From Chromatiaceae bacterium (GTDB lineage: Bacteria; Pseudomonadota; Gammaproteobacteria; Chromatiales; Chromatiaceae): DNA of 64,000 nucleotides. Shown here piece after piece: positions 25,269 through 36,216 of this stretch. Both the position numbers and the translations under genes were made by a program. The notes beneath the pieces are model-generated. The model ran no database searches, was not told where the DNA came from, and saw only the letters and a program-made list of their open reading frames with translations. The DNA lies in the NCBI GenBank assembly GCA_024235415.1, contig JACKML010000009.1, positions 1 to 64,000 of the forward strand, read 5' to 3'. The stretch's first letter is position 1, and each line of letters opens with the position of its first letter.

Positions 25269-26222
25269 TCATCCTCCCCCGTCGTCCATCAATGGTGTCC
25301 CCGCATTGCGGTGCCATTGCAGGATGCCGTCCCAGGCATCCTGTGCGGTCTCAGCGAACCAGAAGAGATCGCGGTCTTCGTCGTCGATCACGCCCTCGTC
25401 GACCAGGAAGTCGACGTCGAAGGCGCGCCGCCAGAAACGCTCGCCGATCAACACCACCGGCAGCGGATCGATCTTGCGGGTCTGGATCAGAGTCAGCGCC
25501 TCGAACAGCTCGTCCATCGTTCCATAACCGCCGGGACAGGCGACCAGAGCGCAGGCGCGTAGCATGAAATGCAGCTTGCGCAACGCGAAATAGTGAAAAC
25601 GAAAGCATAGATCCGGCGTCACGTACGGGTTCGGCTCCTGTTCGTGAGGCAGCGAGATGTTCAGACCGATGGTATCGGCACCGGCGTCGAAGGCCCCGCG
25701 ATTGGCGGCCTCCATGATGCCGGGACCACCGCCGGTCATCACCGCCAGGTGGTCGCGCTCGCCACCATGCCGCACGCTGCCAACCAGCCGCCCGAGCTCA
25801 CGCGCCACGTCGTAGTAGCTGCTGTTGTCGAGGATCCGCCCGGCCACCGCAACCTGCCGCCGCAACCGGTTGTCATCCGGCTGCTGCGCCAGGCGGCGCT
25901 GCAGGTCATCACGGCGGTGTCGCGCCACCGCCGGATCGGGGATGCGCGTGCTGCCGAACACAATGATCGTGCGCTGGATGTCATACGCCCGCAGGATCGA
26001 CTCGGCCTTCGCATAGTCGACCTGCAGACGCGCACCGCGCATCTCCTCCCGGTGCAGAAAGTCAGGGTCGCGATCGGCCTCACGATAACTCGGGCTGTTC
26101 ATGATCGCGCGCACCCGCCTGGACGCCTCCGGATCATCTTCGGGTACGGCAGGATGCTGCCACGGCAGCGGCTGCTGGCGCTCGCCGGGCGGCTTTTTCG
26201 GTTTGTCGCGTGAGGAACCCAA
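25269..26222 (-). CDS. LOG-like TIGR00730-type Rossmann protein
   Basis: 317 residues from a TTG with AGGGA 8 nt upstream. The LOG/lysine-decarboxylase-like motif PGGYGTMDELFEALTL and the nucleotide-binding VMTGGGPGIMEAANRGA are intact. LOG enzymes are 5'-monophosphate nucleotide phosphoribohydrolases (cytokinin-activating in plants, nucleotide salvage or PpnN-like in bacteria). It has an N-terminal extension of about 75 residues with charged helices. The start could be further downstream, since the extension is poorly constrained. Confidence 0.85.
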   Translation of the reverse strand: MGSSRDKPKKPPGERQQPLPWQHPAVPEDDPEASRRVRAIMNSPSYREADRDPDFLHREEMRGARLQVDYAKAESILRAYDIQRTIIVFGSTRIPDPAVARHRRDDLQRRLAQQPDDNRLRRQVAVAGRILDNSSYYDVARELGRLVGSVRHGGERDHLAVMTGGGPGIMEAANRGAFDAGADTIGLNISLPHEQEPNPYVTPDLCFRFHYFALRKLHFMLRACALVACPGGYGTMDELFEALTLIQTRKIDPLPVVLIGERFWRRAFDVDFLVDEGVIDDEDRDLFWFAETAQDAWDGILQWHRNAGTPLMDDGGG

Positions 26223-26343
26223 AAGGATCGTCCCTGGTATCGGATCTACTGGGTAAAAGTCTAGCCCGAAAAACCCACGGACCGGAAAGCAATCGGCGAA
26301 GAGCTGATCTCCCAGGGAGCGGCCCTGTCGGCAAGCACCGACA

Positions 26344-27099
26344 TCAATCGTCGAGTCTGTCGAACGTGACGCCGCGCTGTTCGAGCCCGGCCATCAGCGC
26401 CTGCAGCGGCGCCTCCAGATCGCAACGACCGCGGAACCCGAGTTCGATCTGGAACTCGGCTCCCAGGCGCGGCAGGCTGAACAGCTTGGCCTCCGGGAAC
26501 CGCTCGACCAACTGCTGCATCAGATCCATCAGGCTGCTCTCGGTAACACCGCGCACCCGCACCGCACACTGCCTCTCCGCATGGCCGCCTTCGGCGAACC
26601 AGTTGTCGAGCACCCAGGCCGCCATCGGGTGCGCCATATCGGGGAAGCCCGGCATGAAGTAGTGCCGGTTGATGCTGAAACCGGGTATGCGGTTGTAGGG
26701 ATTGGGAATCAGCTCGCTGCCCAGCGGCAGCTCTGCCATCTTGATCCGGTTGGGGTAGGCCTCGGCACCGAAGCGGCCCTCGATCTCGGCCACGGCACCG
26801 GGGTGCAGGCTCAACGCGACGCCGGCGGCGCGTGCGGCACAGGCGCGGGTGTGGTCGTCTGGCGTCGCGCCGATGCCGCCGCAGCAGAACACCGGGATGC
26901 CCTCGGCCATCGTGCGTGCGAACTCGCTGACCAGGTACTCCGGATCGTCCGGGAGTATGCGCAGCCAGGCAACCTTGAAGCCGCGTTCACGCAGCAATCC
27001 GCCAATACCGTCGAAGTGACGGTCGCTGCGCCGGCCGTTCAGGATCTCGTCACCAACGACAATGATGCCGAAAGCGTCGCTTGCCGGTGTCCCACTCAT
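26344..27099 (-). CDS. CinA N-terminal/MoeA-like nucleotide-binding domain protein
   Basis: 251 residues; the ATG at 27099 shares one base with the upstream stop (TGATG), fixing the start. It contains the CinA-type molybdopterin-binding-like domain: IIVVGDEILNGRRSDRHF, CCGGIGATPDDHTRACAARAAGV (26835-26905), then HYFMPGFPDMAHPM. It lacks the C-terminal CinA nicotinamide-nucleotide amidase domain. Family members of this short kind are annotated as competence/damage-inducible protein A, with ADP-ribose pyrophosphatase activity in some. Confidence 0.83.
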   Translation of the reverse strand: MSGTPASDAFGIIVVGDEILNGRRSDRHFDGIGGLLRERGFKVAWLRILPDDPEYLVSEFARTMAEGIPVFCCGGIGATPDDHTRACAARAAGVALSLHPGAVAEIEGRFGAEAYPNRIKMAELPLGSELIPNPYNRIPGFSINRHYFMPGFPDMAHPMAAWVLDNWFAEGGHAERQCAVRVRGVTESSLMDLMQQLVERFPEAKLFSLPRLGAEFQIELGFRGRCDLEAPLQALMAGLEQRGVTFDRLDD

Positions 27100-28070
27100 C
27101 AGATCGCGTTTCGCAGTCCCAGCGACTCCGGATAGGGGTCGAGATACCACTGTCGGTCGATGTAGTCATCCGGGTGGCGCCGGAAGTAGTGGCGCAACAG
27201 CTTCATCGGCACCACCAGCGGCACCTCTTCACGGCGGTAGGCCTCGATGCTCTGCGCCAGTTCGGCCTTGTCGCCGCCATCGATACGGTCCTTGAGATAA
27301 CCCTGGATGTGCTGCAGCGCGTTGACATGCCGCTTGCGCCCGATACGGCGTTTCAATGCCGTCATGAACTCGGCCTCGTAGGCATCGGCGATGCGCGATA
27401 GGTCGACGCCCTTGAGGTTCGACAGCAGGCGCCCCAGGCGCTGGTAGGCAGCCTGCGAATGCGCCATCACCATGTATTTGTGGCGTGCATGAAAGTCGAT
27501 CAGCGCCCTGGCGGTGAGACCGCTGGCGCGCAGCGTCTGCCAACGCCGGTAGGCATAAACACGGTTGACGAAATTCTCGCGCAACATCGGGTCATTGAGT
27601 CGCCCCTCTTCCTCGCAGGGCAGATTGGGCAGGCTGTCCATGATCACCCGCGCGTAGGCACCGACGCCGTTCTTCTGCGCATGTCCGCTCGCGTTGTACA
27701 GTTTGACCCGTTCCATTCCACAGCTTGGTGACTTGCTCATGAATACGTAGCCACTGATACAGCCGGGACTCTGGCCAAGTTGCGCAGCAGTCGCGAGGGC
27801 GAAATCCTCGAGCCTGTCGGTGACGTCGATCGATGGGTCTTCGACCCCGATGACGCGGGTCTGTGTCACCGTGGCAATCAGGCGTATCGGGGGTCGTGGC
27901 GTACCCAGGCCGATCGCCATCTCGGGACAGATGGGCTGATAGTCAACGAACCTGCCAAGCTGCTCGATTATCCAGCGGTCGCGCTTGGCCGTGCCGTCGT
28001 AGCGCACCTTCTGCCCCAGCAGGCAGCTGCTGATGCCTATCAGCGGCCGCTCGGCGTAGTCACCTTTCAT
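27099..28070 (-). CDS. DUF523-DUF1722 fusion protein (YbgA-like)
   Basis: 323 residues from the ATG at 28070. GAGGA is 6 nt upstream of this ATG but directly abuts the in-frame ATG at 28076, so 28070 is preferred. Residues 10-150 are DUF523 with conserved cysteines in SSCLLGQKVRYDG, CPE and SPSCG; residues 180-310 are DUF1722 (FHARHKYMVMAHS, RREEVPLVVPMKLLRHY). This fusion is common in gammaproteobacteria, often near photolyase genes; the biochemical role is unresolved. It overlaps the CinA-like gene by one base. Confidence 0.87.
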   Translation of the reverse strand: MKGDYAERPLIGISSCLLGQKVRYDGTAKRDRWIIEQLGRFVDYQPICPEMAIGLGTPRPPIRLIATVTQTRVIGVEDPSIDVTDRLEDFALATAAQLGQSPGCISGYVFMSKSPSCGMERVKLYNASGHAQKNGVGAYARVIMDSLPNLPCEEEGRLNDPMLRENFVNRVYAYRRWQTLRASGLTARALIDFHARHKYMVMAHSQAAYQRLGRLLSNLKGVDLSRIADAYEAEFMTALKRRIGRKRHVNALQHIQGYLKDRIDGGDKAELAQSIEAYRREEVPLVVPMKLLRHYFRRHPDDYIDRQWYLDPYPESLGLRNAI

Positions 28071-28079
28071 ACCCATTCC

Positions 28080-29033
28080 TCAGAATGCCGCCGCCTCGGC
28101 CTCAAGATAGGCACCGCTGATGTGGCGCCCCAGCTCGATGTCGAAACCGGCCCATTGCTGCCAGGGTTCGAGCCTGGGCATCAACAGCGGACGGATCTCG
28201 AAATCGGCAAGACCGTCGTCAAACCCCTGCCTGACCGTGGCGTACAGCGTATCCAGGTAATCACGGTATCGCTGCGCCACCTCCGGGCCGCCGCTCGGCC
28301 CATGTCCCGGCACGAATACCGTGGCACCCGTGGCCAGCGCGTTATCCAGTGCGGTGATGTTGCCGCTGAAGCTGCCGCCCTCCAGACGCAGTATGCGGCC
28401 GTGGCCGGCGTTGTCGCCGAGAAACACCAGCCCGAGTTCCGGCACATGCAACATGATGTCGGTATCTGTGTGTGCCTTGTCGTTGTTCATCACCTGATAG
28501 GTGAGCCCGCCAATCGACAGGGTGTCCCCATCGACCACCGGGTGGTCCGGCTTGACGATGTCAGTGCCCGCCGTGGCGTTGTCAGTCAGACGCAGCATCA
28601 GCTGCACCCACTCGGCCCCCGCACCGGCCAGCACCTTCGGCCCAACCCTCTCATGACCGTAGATCGGCACGTCCGGATACCGGGCGCGGATTGCCTGGTT
28701 GCCGAGCCAGTGGTCACCATGGACATGTGTGTTGAACACGGCCAGCACCGGTTTGTCGGTGATCCGACCGATACGTGCCAGGACCATCTCGCCGACCTGC
28801 ACGCTGCTGCCCGGGTCGATCACAACCACGCCCGCATCGGTGACGATGAAGGCGGGGTTGTTCATGAAACCCTGGTTCGACGGTGACGGCAGTTCGGTCG
28901 GGCCGTGGATGACATAGACACCGGGCGCGATCTGCTCGGGGTTCCATTCCCCACGCAGAGGCGCGGCTTTCTGCAGGGCATAAGCGGCACCGGCGAGCAG
29001 CATCAATAGCAGCAGCCAGGATCTCATACGCAT
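28080..29033 (-). CDS. Exported MBL-fold metallo-hydrolase
   Basis: 317 residues from the ATG at 29033 (GAGGG 7 nt upstream). The open frame continues upstream across argG, but that part is antisense-like and is rejected. A signal peptide or membrane anchor covers residues 1-20. The zinc-binding motif FNTHVHGDHWLGN (HxHxDH), VFLGDNAGHG and VPGHGP are present. It is of the quinoprotein-relay/SoxH-like MBL group; these are often found with periplasmic oxidation systems. The neighbours do not show its substrate. The start lies 18 bp after argG. Confidence 0.86.
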   Translation of the reverse strand: MRMRSWLLLLMLLAGAAYALQKAAPLRGEWNPEQIAPGVYVIHGPTELPSPSNQGFMNNPAFIVTDAGVVVIDPGSSVQVGEMVLARIGRITDKPVLAVFNTHVHGDHWLGNQAIRARYPDVPIYGHERVGPKVLAGAGAEWVQLMLRLTDNATAGTDIVKPDHPVVDGDTLSIGGLTYQVMNNDKAHTDTDIMLHVPELGLVFLGDNAGHGRILRLEGGSFSGNITALDNALATGATVFVPGHGPSGGPEVAQRYRDYLDTLYATVRQGFDDGLADFEIRPLLMPRLEPWQQWAGFDIELGRHISGAYLEAEAAAF

Positions 29034-29050
29034 CGGCGTGCCCTCGCGGT

Positions 29051-30271
29051 TCAGGACCGGCGGCGCGCGCCCACGCGCAGGCGCAGGGCGTTGAGCTTGA
29101 TGAACCCTTCGGCGTCCTTCTGGTCGTATGCCCCGGCATCGTCTTCGAACGTGGCGATCGATTCGTCGAACAGACTGTGGGTGGGCGACTTGCGCCCGGC
29201 GACGATCACGTTGCCCTTGTACAGCTTCATCCGCACCGTGCCATTGACCACTTTCTGCGTCTGGTCGATCAGCGCCTGCAGTGCCATGCGCTCCGGGCTC
29301 CACCAGTAACCGTTGTAGATCATGCTGGCGTACTTGGGCATCAGCTCGTCCTTCAGGTGCGCCGCCTCGCGATCGAGCGTCAATGACTCCATCGCCCGGT
29401 GCGCCTTCAGCATGATGGTGCCGGCAGGCGTCTCGTAACAGCCGCGTGACTTCATACCCACGTAGCGGTTTTCGACGATGTCGTCGCGACCGATACCGTT
29501 GGCGCCACCGAGCTTGTTGAGGAACTCCATCACCGACGCGGGTGACATCGGATTGCCATCGACGGCAACGATGTCGCCGTTCTGATAGGTCAGCTCGACA
29601 TAGGCGGGCGTGTCCGGTGCGGCCTCGGGTGACACGCTCCAGCGCCACATGTCCTCTTCCGGTTCGGCCCACGGATCTTCGAGGATGTCGCCTTCGTAGG
29701 AGATATGCAGCAGGTTGGCATCCATCGAATAGGGCGACTTCTTGCCCTTCTTCGCAAAGTCCACTGCGATGCCATGTTCCTCGGCGTACTTCATCAGCTT
29801 CTCGCGTGACAACAGGTCCCATTCACGCCACGGGGCTATTACCTTCACATCGGGTTTGAGCGCGTAGGCACCGAGCTCGAAACGCACCTGGTCGTTGCCC
29901 TTGCCAGTGGCACCATGCGAGATCGCATCGGCACCGGTGGCATTGGCAATCTCGATCAGGCGTTTGGCGATCAGGGGTCTGGCGATCGAGGTGCCTAGCA
30001 GGTACTCGCCTTCGTAGATCGCATTGGCACGAAACATCGGGAAGACGAAATCACGCGCGAACTCCTCGCGCAGATCGTCGACGTAGATCTCCTTGATGCC
30101 AGCCGCCTTGGCCTTGGCGCGCGCCGGTTCGACCTCTTCACCCTGGCCGATGTCGGCAGTGAAGGTCACGACCTCGCAGTGGTACACGTCCTGCAGCCAC
30201 TTGAGAATGATGGAGGTGTCCAGACCGCCGGAATAGGCGAGAACGACTTTCTTGATGCCCGAATGAGCCAT
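29051..30271 (-). CDS. argG: Argininosuccinate synthase
   Basis: 406 residues from the ATG at 30271 with AAGGGG 6 nt upstream; the frame is open further upstream but without support. ATP-pyrophosphatase loop [10 protein letters not shown] at the N-terminus, [14 protein letters not shown], and EGDILEDPW place it firmly. It condenses citrulline and aspartate with ATP in arginine synthesis. The other arg genes in the window are argD and argF at 57-59 kb, so the pathway is dispersed. Divergent from the efflux operon at 30430. Confidence 0.96.
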   Translation of the reverse strand: MAHSGIKKVVLAYSGGLDTSIILKWLQDVYHCEVVTFTADIGQGEEVEPARAKAKAAGIKEIYVDDLREEFARDFVFPMFRANAIYEGEYLLGTSIARPLIAKRLIEIANATGADAISHGATGKGNDQVRFELGAYALKPDVKVIAPWREWDLLSREKLMKYAEEHGIAVDFAKKGKKSPYSMDANLLHISYEGDILEDPWAEPEEDMWRWSVSPEAAPDTPAYVELTYQNGDIVAVDGNPMSPASVMEFLNKLGGANGIGRDDIVENRYVGMKSRGCYETPAGTIMLKAHRAMESLTLDREAAHLKDELMPKYASMIYNGYWWSPERMALQALIDQTQKVVNGTVRMKLYKGNVIVAGRKSPTHSLFDESIATFEDDAGAYDQKDAEGFIKLNALRLRVGARRRS

Positions 30272-30429
30272 GTTGCGCCCCTTGATGAATCCGATTGGGA
30301 AAAGCGTTGCGGAAAGATTCGCATTATAACGCAGGGCATCCAATGGATTGGCAACCGCCGCATTCACATCCCGCGGTGCAAGCTGCAATACTGTGTATTG
30401 AACCGTTTGCCAGGAAAGGCTCGCCGACC

Positions 30430-31589
30430 ATGCCAGCACCTTCGACCACCCGCCGGATCATCATCCTCCTGCTGATCACTGCCGTGCTCGCCGGCTGGGC
30501 CTGGTGGGCGACGCGCAGCAAACCGATCATGGTGGCGGTCGCCGCGGTCGAAAAAGGCACAGTGGAGAAGACCGTGGCCAACACACGCGCCGGAACCGTC
30601 AAGGCCTGTCGGCGCGCCAAACTGTCACCGAGTGCGGGCGGACAGATCGCCAACCTGCCGGTGCAGGAGGGTGATGCTGTGAAAAAGGGTCAGCTGCTGC
30701 TGGAGCTGTGGAACAAGGACGTGACCGCTCAACTCAGCCTGAGTGAGCAGGAGGCGGTCAGCGCGGCAGCAACCGCGCGGGCACGCTGCATCGAGGCGGA
30801 CCAGTCGCGTCGCGAGGCCGAGCGCCAGCAGAAGTTGCTGGCCCGCAATCTCGTCTCCGAGGAACAGGCCGACCAGGCGGCCTCTGCCGCCAACGCCGCC
30901 GATGCCGCATGCGATGCCGCTCGGGCGACCGCCGCAGTCAGCAAGGCGCGCGTTGGCGTGACCCAGGCGACGCTGGAAAAGACGCGCCTGGTCGCGCCGT
31001 TCGACGGCGTGATCGCGCAGATCAACGGCGAACTGAACGAATACGTGACGCCGTCCCCGATCGGCATCCCAACCCCGCCGGCGGTTGACCTGATCGACAA
31101 CCGCTGCTTTTACCTGACCGCACCGATCGACGAGGTGGACGTCGCCGGTATCACCGTAGGCCAGGTCGCGAGAGTCACCCTCGACGCCTTCGGCGCGCGC
31201 CGCTTCGAAGGTCGGGTGCGGCGCATCGCCGACTATGTGCTGGACGCGGAAAAGCAGGCCCGCACCGTGGATGTCGAGGTCGAGTTCATCAATTCCGCCG
31301 ACATCGAGCAACTGCTGGCTGGCTACTCGGCGGACGTCGAGATCATCCTCGACGTCCGGCGCGACACCTTGCGCATCCCGACCGAGGCGCTGGTCGACGG
31401 TACCAATGTCTACGTGTTCGATCCCGACAGCGGGCTGATCGAGCAGCGCGAAGTGAAGACCGGAACCGCGAACTGGGACCACACGCAGATCACCGACGGC
31501 CTGGCCGAGGGTGAGCTGATCGTCACCTCGGTCGATCGCGAGGGACTCGCCGACGGCGTTGCGGCAAAGCGCGAGACGGATGCGGACAG

Positions 31590-31593
<4 letters not shown>
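30430..31593 (+). CDS. HlyD/MacA-type periplasmic adaptor
   Basis: 387 residues from the ATG at 30430. One membrane anchor ([17 protein letters not shown]). A biotinyl-lipoyl half motif ([24 protein letters not shown]), a long alpha-helical hairpin rich in Ala/Arg (about 100-190), and a beta-barrel/membrane-proximal part ([16 protein letters not shown]). It would couple the inner-membrane ABC transporter to an outer-membrane channel; no TolC-like gene is present here. The stop overlaps the ATPase start (ATGA). Confidence 0.88.
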
Positions 31594-32262
<669 letters not shown>

Positions 32263-32276
<14 letters not shown>

Positions 32277-33468
32277 CCTGATCAGCTTCGCGTTACGCTC
32301 GCTGAGCGGCGCACGCACCCGCACCCTGCTGATGCTGCTCGCGATGAGTATTGGTGTCGCCTCGGTGGTGCTGCTGACCGCACTCGGCGAGGGCGCGCGC
32401 CGCTACGTGGTCGGCGAGTTCGCGCAGCTCGGCACGCACCTGCTGATCATGCTGCCCGGACGCTCCGAGACCACCGGCGGGGCACCACCGCTGCTCGGCG
32501 CCACCCCGCGCGACCTGACCCTGGACGATGCGATGGCGTTGCTGCGCGAACGCAGCATTCTGCGGGTCGCGCCGCTGACGGTGGGCAATGCGCCGGTCTC
32601 GCACGGCAGCCGCGAGCGCGAGGTCACGGTGATCGGCGCCACCGCCGATTTCTTCCCGATCCGCCACCTGACGATCGGCAGCGGCAAAGGCCTGCCCGCG
32701 CTCGACCCCGGGCGGGGCGCCAATGTCGTGGTGATTGGCTCCGGACTGCGCCGGGAACTGTTCGGTGGGCAGCGTGCGCTGGGCCAGTGGGTGCGCATCG
32801 ATGACCGGCGTTTTCGGGTCATCGGGATTCTCGGTGAGGGCGGCGAATCGCTCGGCCAGAACCTCGACGACATGGCGGTCATCCCGGTCGCCTCGGCGCA
32901 GGTCGTGTTCGACACGCCATCGCTGTTCCGGGTACTGATCCAGGCGCGTGGCGAGGACGACATCGAGCGCGCGAAGAAGGCCGCACGCGAGATCATCCGC
33001 GAGCGGCATGACGGTGAAGACGATGTGACGATCATCTCCCAGGATGCGCTGCTGAGCACATTCGACAAGATCCTCGGCGCACTGACCTACACCGTCGGCG
33101 GCATCGCCGCGATCAGCCTCGTGGTGGCAGGCATCCTGATCATGAACGTGATGCTGGTGGCCGTCTCGCAACGCGTTGCCGAGATCGGCCTGCTCAAGGC
33201 GCTGGGCGCGCCGGAGCGCCAGGTGTTGCGCCTGTTCCTGGTCGAGTCGGTCATGCTCGCCGCGGCCGGTGCGGCCCTCGGTGTGTTGATCGCGGCTGCC
33301 GGGATCCTTGCGCTGCGCGAGGTCTTTCCGACGTTTCCGATCGCCGCGCCGCTGTGGGCGACGCCGGCCGCGGTCGGTGTGGCTATCGTCACCGGACTGG
33401 TGTTCGGCGTGCTGCCGGCAAGGCGCGCGGCACGGCTCGATCCGGTGCGCGCATTGAGCGGGCGTTAG
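32263..33468 (+). CDS. MacB-type ABC permease 1
   Basis: 401 residues from the ATG at 32263, inside the end of the ATPase gene. Layout of MacB_PCD plus FtsX: one N-terminal helix (TRTLLMLLAMSIGVASVVLLT), a large periplasmic domain of about 220 residues, and three C-terminal helices, ending ARRAARLDPVRALSGR. A mechanotransmission-type ABC exporter subunit. It resembles the next gene along its entire length. Confidence 0.9.
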
Positions 33469-33476
33469 CGATCGCC

Positions 33477-34676
33477 ATGCGCCTCGACGACCTGTTCCAT
33501 CTCACTGGCAGCGCGGTCCTCGCGCATCGTACGCGCAGCCTCTTGACCGGGCTGGGCATTGCGGTCGGCATCGCCGCCGTGGTGCTGCTGACCGCAATCG
33601 GGGAAGGGGTGCAACGCTTCGTGGTCAAGGAGTTCACCCAGTTCGGCACCAACCTGATCGCCATCTCACCCGGCAAGACCGAGACCCTCGGCATGTCGGG
33701 CGCCGTGATCAGCAACGTGCGTCCACTGAGCCTGGACGACGCCGATGCACTGCGCCGCCTGCCGCAGGTCAGGGCGGTAGTACCATTTATCCAGGGCAAC
33801 GCGGAGGTCGAGGCAGACGGCAAGACACGGCGCACCACGGTGTTCGGCACCGGCCATGCGGTCCCCGAGGTATGGCAGATCACACCGGCGCTGGGCCGCT
33901 TCCTGCCGGACGACGAGCCGCGCCAGGCACGCGCCTTCGCCGTGTTGGGCAGCAAGCTGCGCAGCGAGCTGTTTGCCGGCCGCTCGCCGCTGGGCCAGCG
34001 CATCCGTGTCGGCGGCGAGACCTACCGCATCATCGGCACAATGCACCCCAAGGGGCAGTTGCTCGGCTTCGATCTCGACGACACCGTGTACATCCCGATC
34101 GGCCGGGCGATGGCGATGTTCGACCGTGAAAGCCTGATGGAAGTGGACGTGCTGTACAGCGCGAACGCCAATGCCGACGAGCTGGCGGAAAAGCTCAAGG
34201 CGCGCCTGGTCGCCCGTCATGGCACCGAAGACTTCACCATCGTCACCCAGGACCAGATGCTGGAGGTGCTCGGTTCCGTACTCGATGTGCTGACCCTGGC
34301 GGTGGGCGCGCTCGGCGCTATATCGCTGCTGGTCGGTGGCATCGGGATATTGACCATCATGACCATCTCGGTGAACGAACGCACCGGGGAGGTCGGCCTG
34401 CTGCGTGCGCTGGGTGCCGGACGACGTCAGGTGATGGCGCTGTTTCTCGGTGAGGCGGTGGTGCTGTCGGGCGTCGGCGGTCTTGCGGGCCTGCTGCTGG
34501 GTATCGGTGGCGCCTGGCTGATCAGCGCGGCAGTGCCCGGCCTGCCGACACACATTGCCTGGGACTACGTCACACTCGCGTTGCTGATCGCCATCGGCAT
34601 AGGCCTGCTGGCCGGCGTGGTGCCGGCACTACGCGCGGCAGGCCTGGACCCGGTAACGGCACTGCGCGCCGAGTGA
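33477..34676 (+). CDS. MacB-type ABC permease 2
   Basis: 399 residues from the ATG at 33477, 8 bp after permease 1. Same architecture: RSLLTGLGIAVGIAAVVLLTAIGEG, periplasmic domain, three C-terminal helices and the end ALRAAGLDPVTALRAE. Together the two permeases likely form a heterodimer served by a single ATPase (inference from the gene order). The gene ends 15 bp from the convergent esterase gene. Confidence 0.9.
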   Translation: MRLDDLFHLTGSAVLAHRTRSLLTGLGIAVGIAAVVLLTAIGEGVQRFVVKEFTQFGTNLIAISPGKTETLGMSGAVISNVRPLSLDDADALRRLPQVRAVVPFIQGNAEVEADGKTRRTTVFGTGHAVPEVWQITPALGRFLPDDEPRQARAFAVLGSKLRSELFAGRSPLGQRIRVGGETYRIIGTMHPKGQLLGFDLDDTVYIPIGRAMAMFDRESLMEVDVLYSANANADELAEKLKARLVARHGTEDFTIVTQDQMLEVLGSVLDVLTLAVGALGAISLLVGGIGILTIMTISVNERTGEVGLLRALGAGRRQVMALFLGEAVVLSGVGGLAGLLLGIGGAWLISAAVPGLPTHIAWDYVTLALLIAIGIGLLAGVVPALRAAGLDPVTALRAE

Positions 34677-34691
34677 CGGTACGCGAGCCGA

Positions 34692-35483
34692 TCAGTGCCC
34701 GGCTTCCGATGATGTCAGCATCGCCTGCAGACAGACCATGAAGCCCTGCGGCTGATCGGCGTAGACCCAATGTCCGGCACCGTCGACCGGGCACAACTTC
34801 GCATGCGGGAAAAAGCGCCGGATGGCGGGCCTGTACGCGGGCGTTACATAGTCCGACAGCACGCCGTGGATGAAATGCGCGCCGCCGTCAAAGGTCGCGT
34901 CGCTGCGCTGGTCCGGAAAGCCGGTGATCTGTGCCTGTGCGGCAGCCAGCGCCGGCAGATTCAGCCGCCAGCGCCATCCCTCCGCGTCCTTGACCAGGTT
35001 CTGCAACAGGAACGCGCGCACCCCGCCACCACTGATGCTCGGCGACATCTGCCGATCGGCATCGGCACGGCTGCGGATCGTCTCCAGATCGACGGCGCCG
35101 AAGCCACCGAGCACGGCATCGAAGTTGTGGGTGTAGCGCACTGGCGACATATCGACCACGGCCAGCCGGCTCACGCGCTGCGGATGATTCAATGCGAGGT
35201 GCATGGCCACCTTGCCCCCCATGCTGTGGCCGACCAGCGTGGCAGCGCCAATGTCGTGGGCATCGAGCAGGCGCAGCACATCATCGACCATCGCCGGATA
35301 ACCGCAATCGTCGTGATGTGGCGACTGCCCGTGGTTACGAAGGTCCGGCACCAGCACACGGTAGTGCGGCTCCAGCTGACGCGCCACCGCCCCCCAGTTG
35401 GAGGACGAGCCGAACAGACCGTGCAGCAGCAGCACGCAGGGCCGATCCGGTGAACCGTATGTCCTGAGGTGCAATTCCAACAT
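34692..35483 (-). CDS. ybfF: Alpha/beta-fold esterase (YbfF-like)
   Basis: 263 residues. The hydrolase fold is clear: LLLHGLFGSSSNWG (oxyanion loop), DLRNHGQSPHH, nucleophile elbow VGHSMGGKVAMHLA, and C-terminal histidine in DGAGHWVYADQP. Length and motifs match E. coli YbfF, an acyl-CoA/ester thioesterase-like enzyme. Cytosolic, no signal peptide. Minus-strand, 39 bp downstream of the carbonic anhydrase gene, possibly cotranscribed. Confidence 0.88.
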   Translation of the reverse strand: MLELHLRTYGSPDRPCVLLLHGLFGSSSNWGAVARQLEPHYRVLVPDLRNHGQSPHHDDCGYPAMVDDVLRLLDAHDIGAATLVGHSMGGKVAMHLALNHPQRVSRLAVVDMSPVRYTHNFDAVLGGFGAVDLETIRSRADADRQMSPSISGGGVRAFLLQNLVKDAEGWRWRLNLPALAAAQAQITGFPDQRSDATFDGGAHFIHGVLSDYVTPAYRPAIRRFFPHAKLCPVDGAGHWVYADQPQGFMVCLQAMLTSSEAGH

Positions 35484-35522
35484 GGCAATCAGCCGGGGCC
35501 TATTGTCGTGGCGCGCCAGCGC

Positions 35523-36146
35523 TCAAAAGCGCCGTGAATCATCCACCTGGTCGAGCGCGGAGATTCCGGGTACCAGACTCTTCAGAATGCCGTCCTTGAT
35601 ACCGTAGATCCAGCCGTGGACCGTCAGGTCGCTGCCCTGTCGCCAGGCATTCTTGACGATCGTTGTATTGCACACGTTGGTGACCTGTTCCACCACGTTC
35701 AGCTCACACAGGGCGTCGACCCTTTCCTCTTGCGCCACGGCATTCAGCCGTTCGGCGTTGAAACGGCTGACATCCTTGATATGGCGCAGCCAGTTGTCGA
35801 TCAGCCCGTGGTCCTTGTCTTCCATCGCGGCCTTGATACCGCCGCAACCGTAGTGCCCGCACACGATGACGTGCTTGACCCGCAACACCTCGACCGCGAA
35901 CTGGATCACTGACAGGCAGTTGAGATCCGTGTGTACCACGACGTTGGCGATGTTGCGATGCACGAACACCTCGCCGGGTGGCAGGGCGATGATCTCGTTG
36001 GCAGGCACACGGCTGTCCGAGCAGCCGATCCACAGGTACTCCGGGGCCTGCTGTTTGGACAACCGTTCGAAGAACTGCGGGTCTTCCTTCTTGATGGCAT
36101 CGGCCCAGACCCGATTGCTTTCGAACAGGTGGTGCAGCGACTTCAA
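35523..36146 (-). CDS. can: Beta-class carbonic anhydrase
   Basis: 207 residues from a TTG at 36146 giving an N-terminus MKSLHHLFESN that aligns with E. coli Can; GGGGG lies 8 nt upstream. A longer TTG start at 36161 is possible. Zinc ligands CSDSRVP and HYGCGG and the dimer core HRNIANVVVHTDLNCLSVIQFAVEVL region (35880-35960) are intact. It interconverts CO2 and bicarbonate, needed for carboxylation and, in an autotroph, carbon supply. Confidence 0.94.
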   Translation of the reverse strand: MKSLHHLFESNRVWADAIKKEDPQFFERLSKQQAPEYLWIGCSDSRVPANEIIALPPGEVFVHRNIANVVVHTDLNCLSVIQFAVEVLRVKHVIVCGHYGCGGIKAAMEDKDHGLIDNWLRHIKDVSRFNAERLNAVAQEERVDALCELNVVEQVTNVCNTTIVKNAWRQGSDLTVHGWIYGIKDGILKSLVPGISALDQVDDSRRF

Positions 36147-36216
36147 CGGATACCCCCGCAAAGGACACGTTCAGTGACCGATACCACGGGGCCCGATGTG
36201 CCATGCATTGACGGTA

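Noticed and set aside
29034..29822. Open frame that would extend the MBL hydrolase far upstream (to 580 residues)
   Set aside because: It overlaps argG on the same strand in another frame, has Arg/Gly-rich composition typical of a shadow frame, and the signal peptide and ribosome site sit at 29033.
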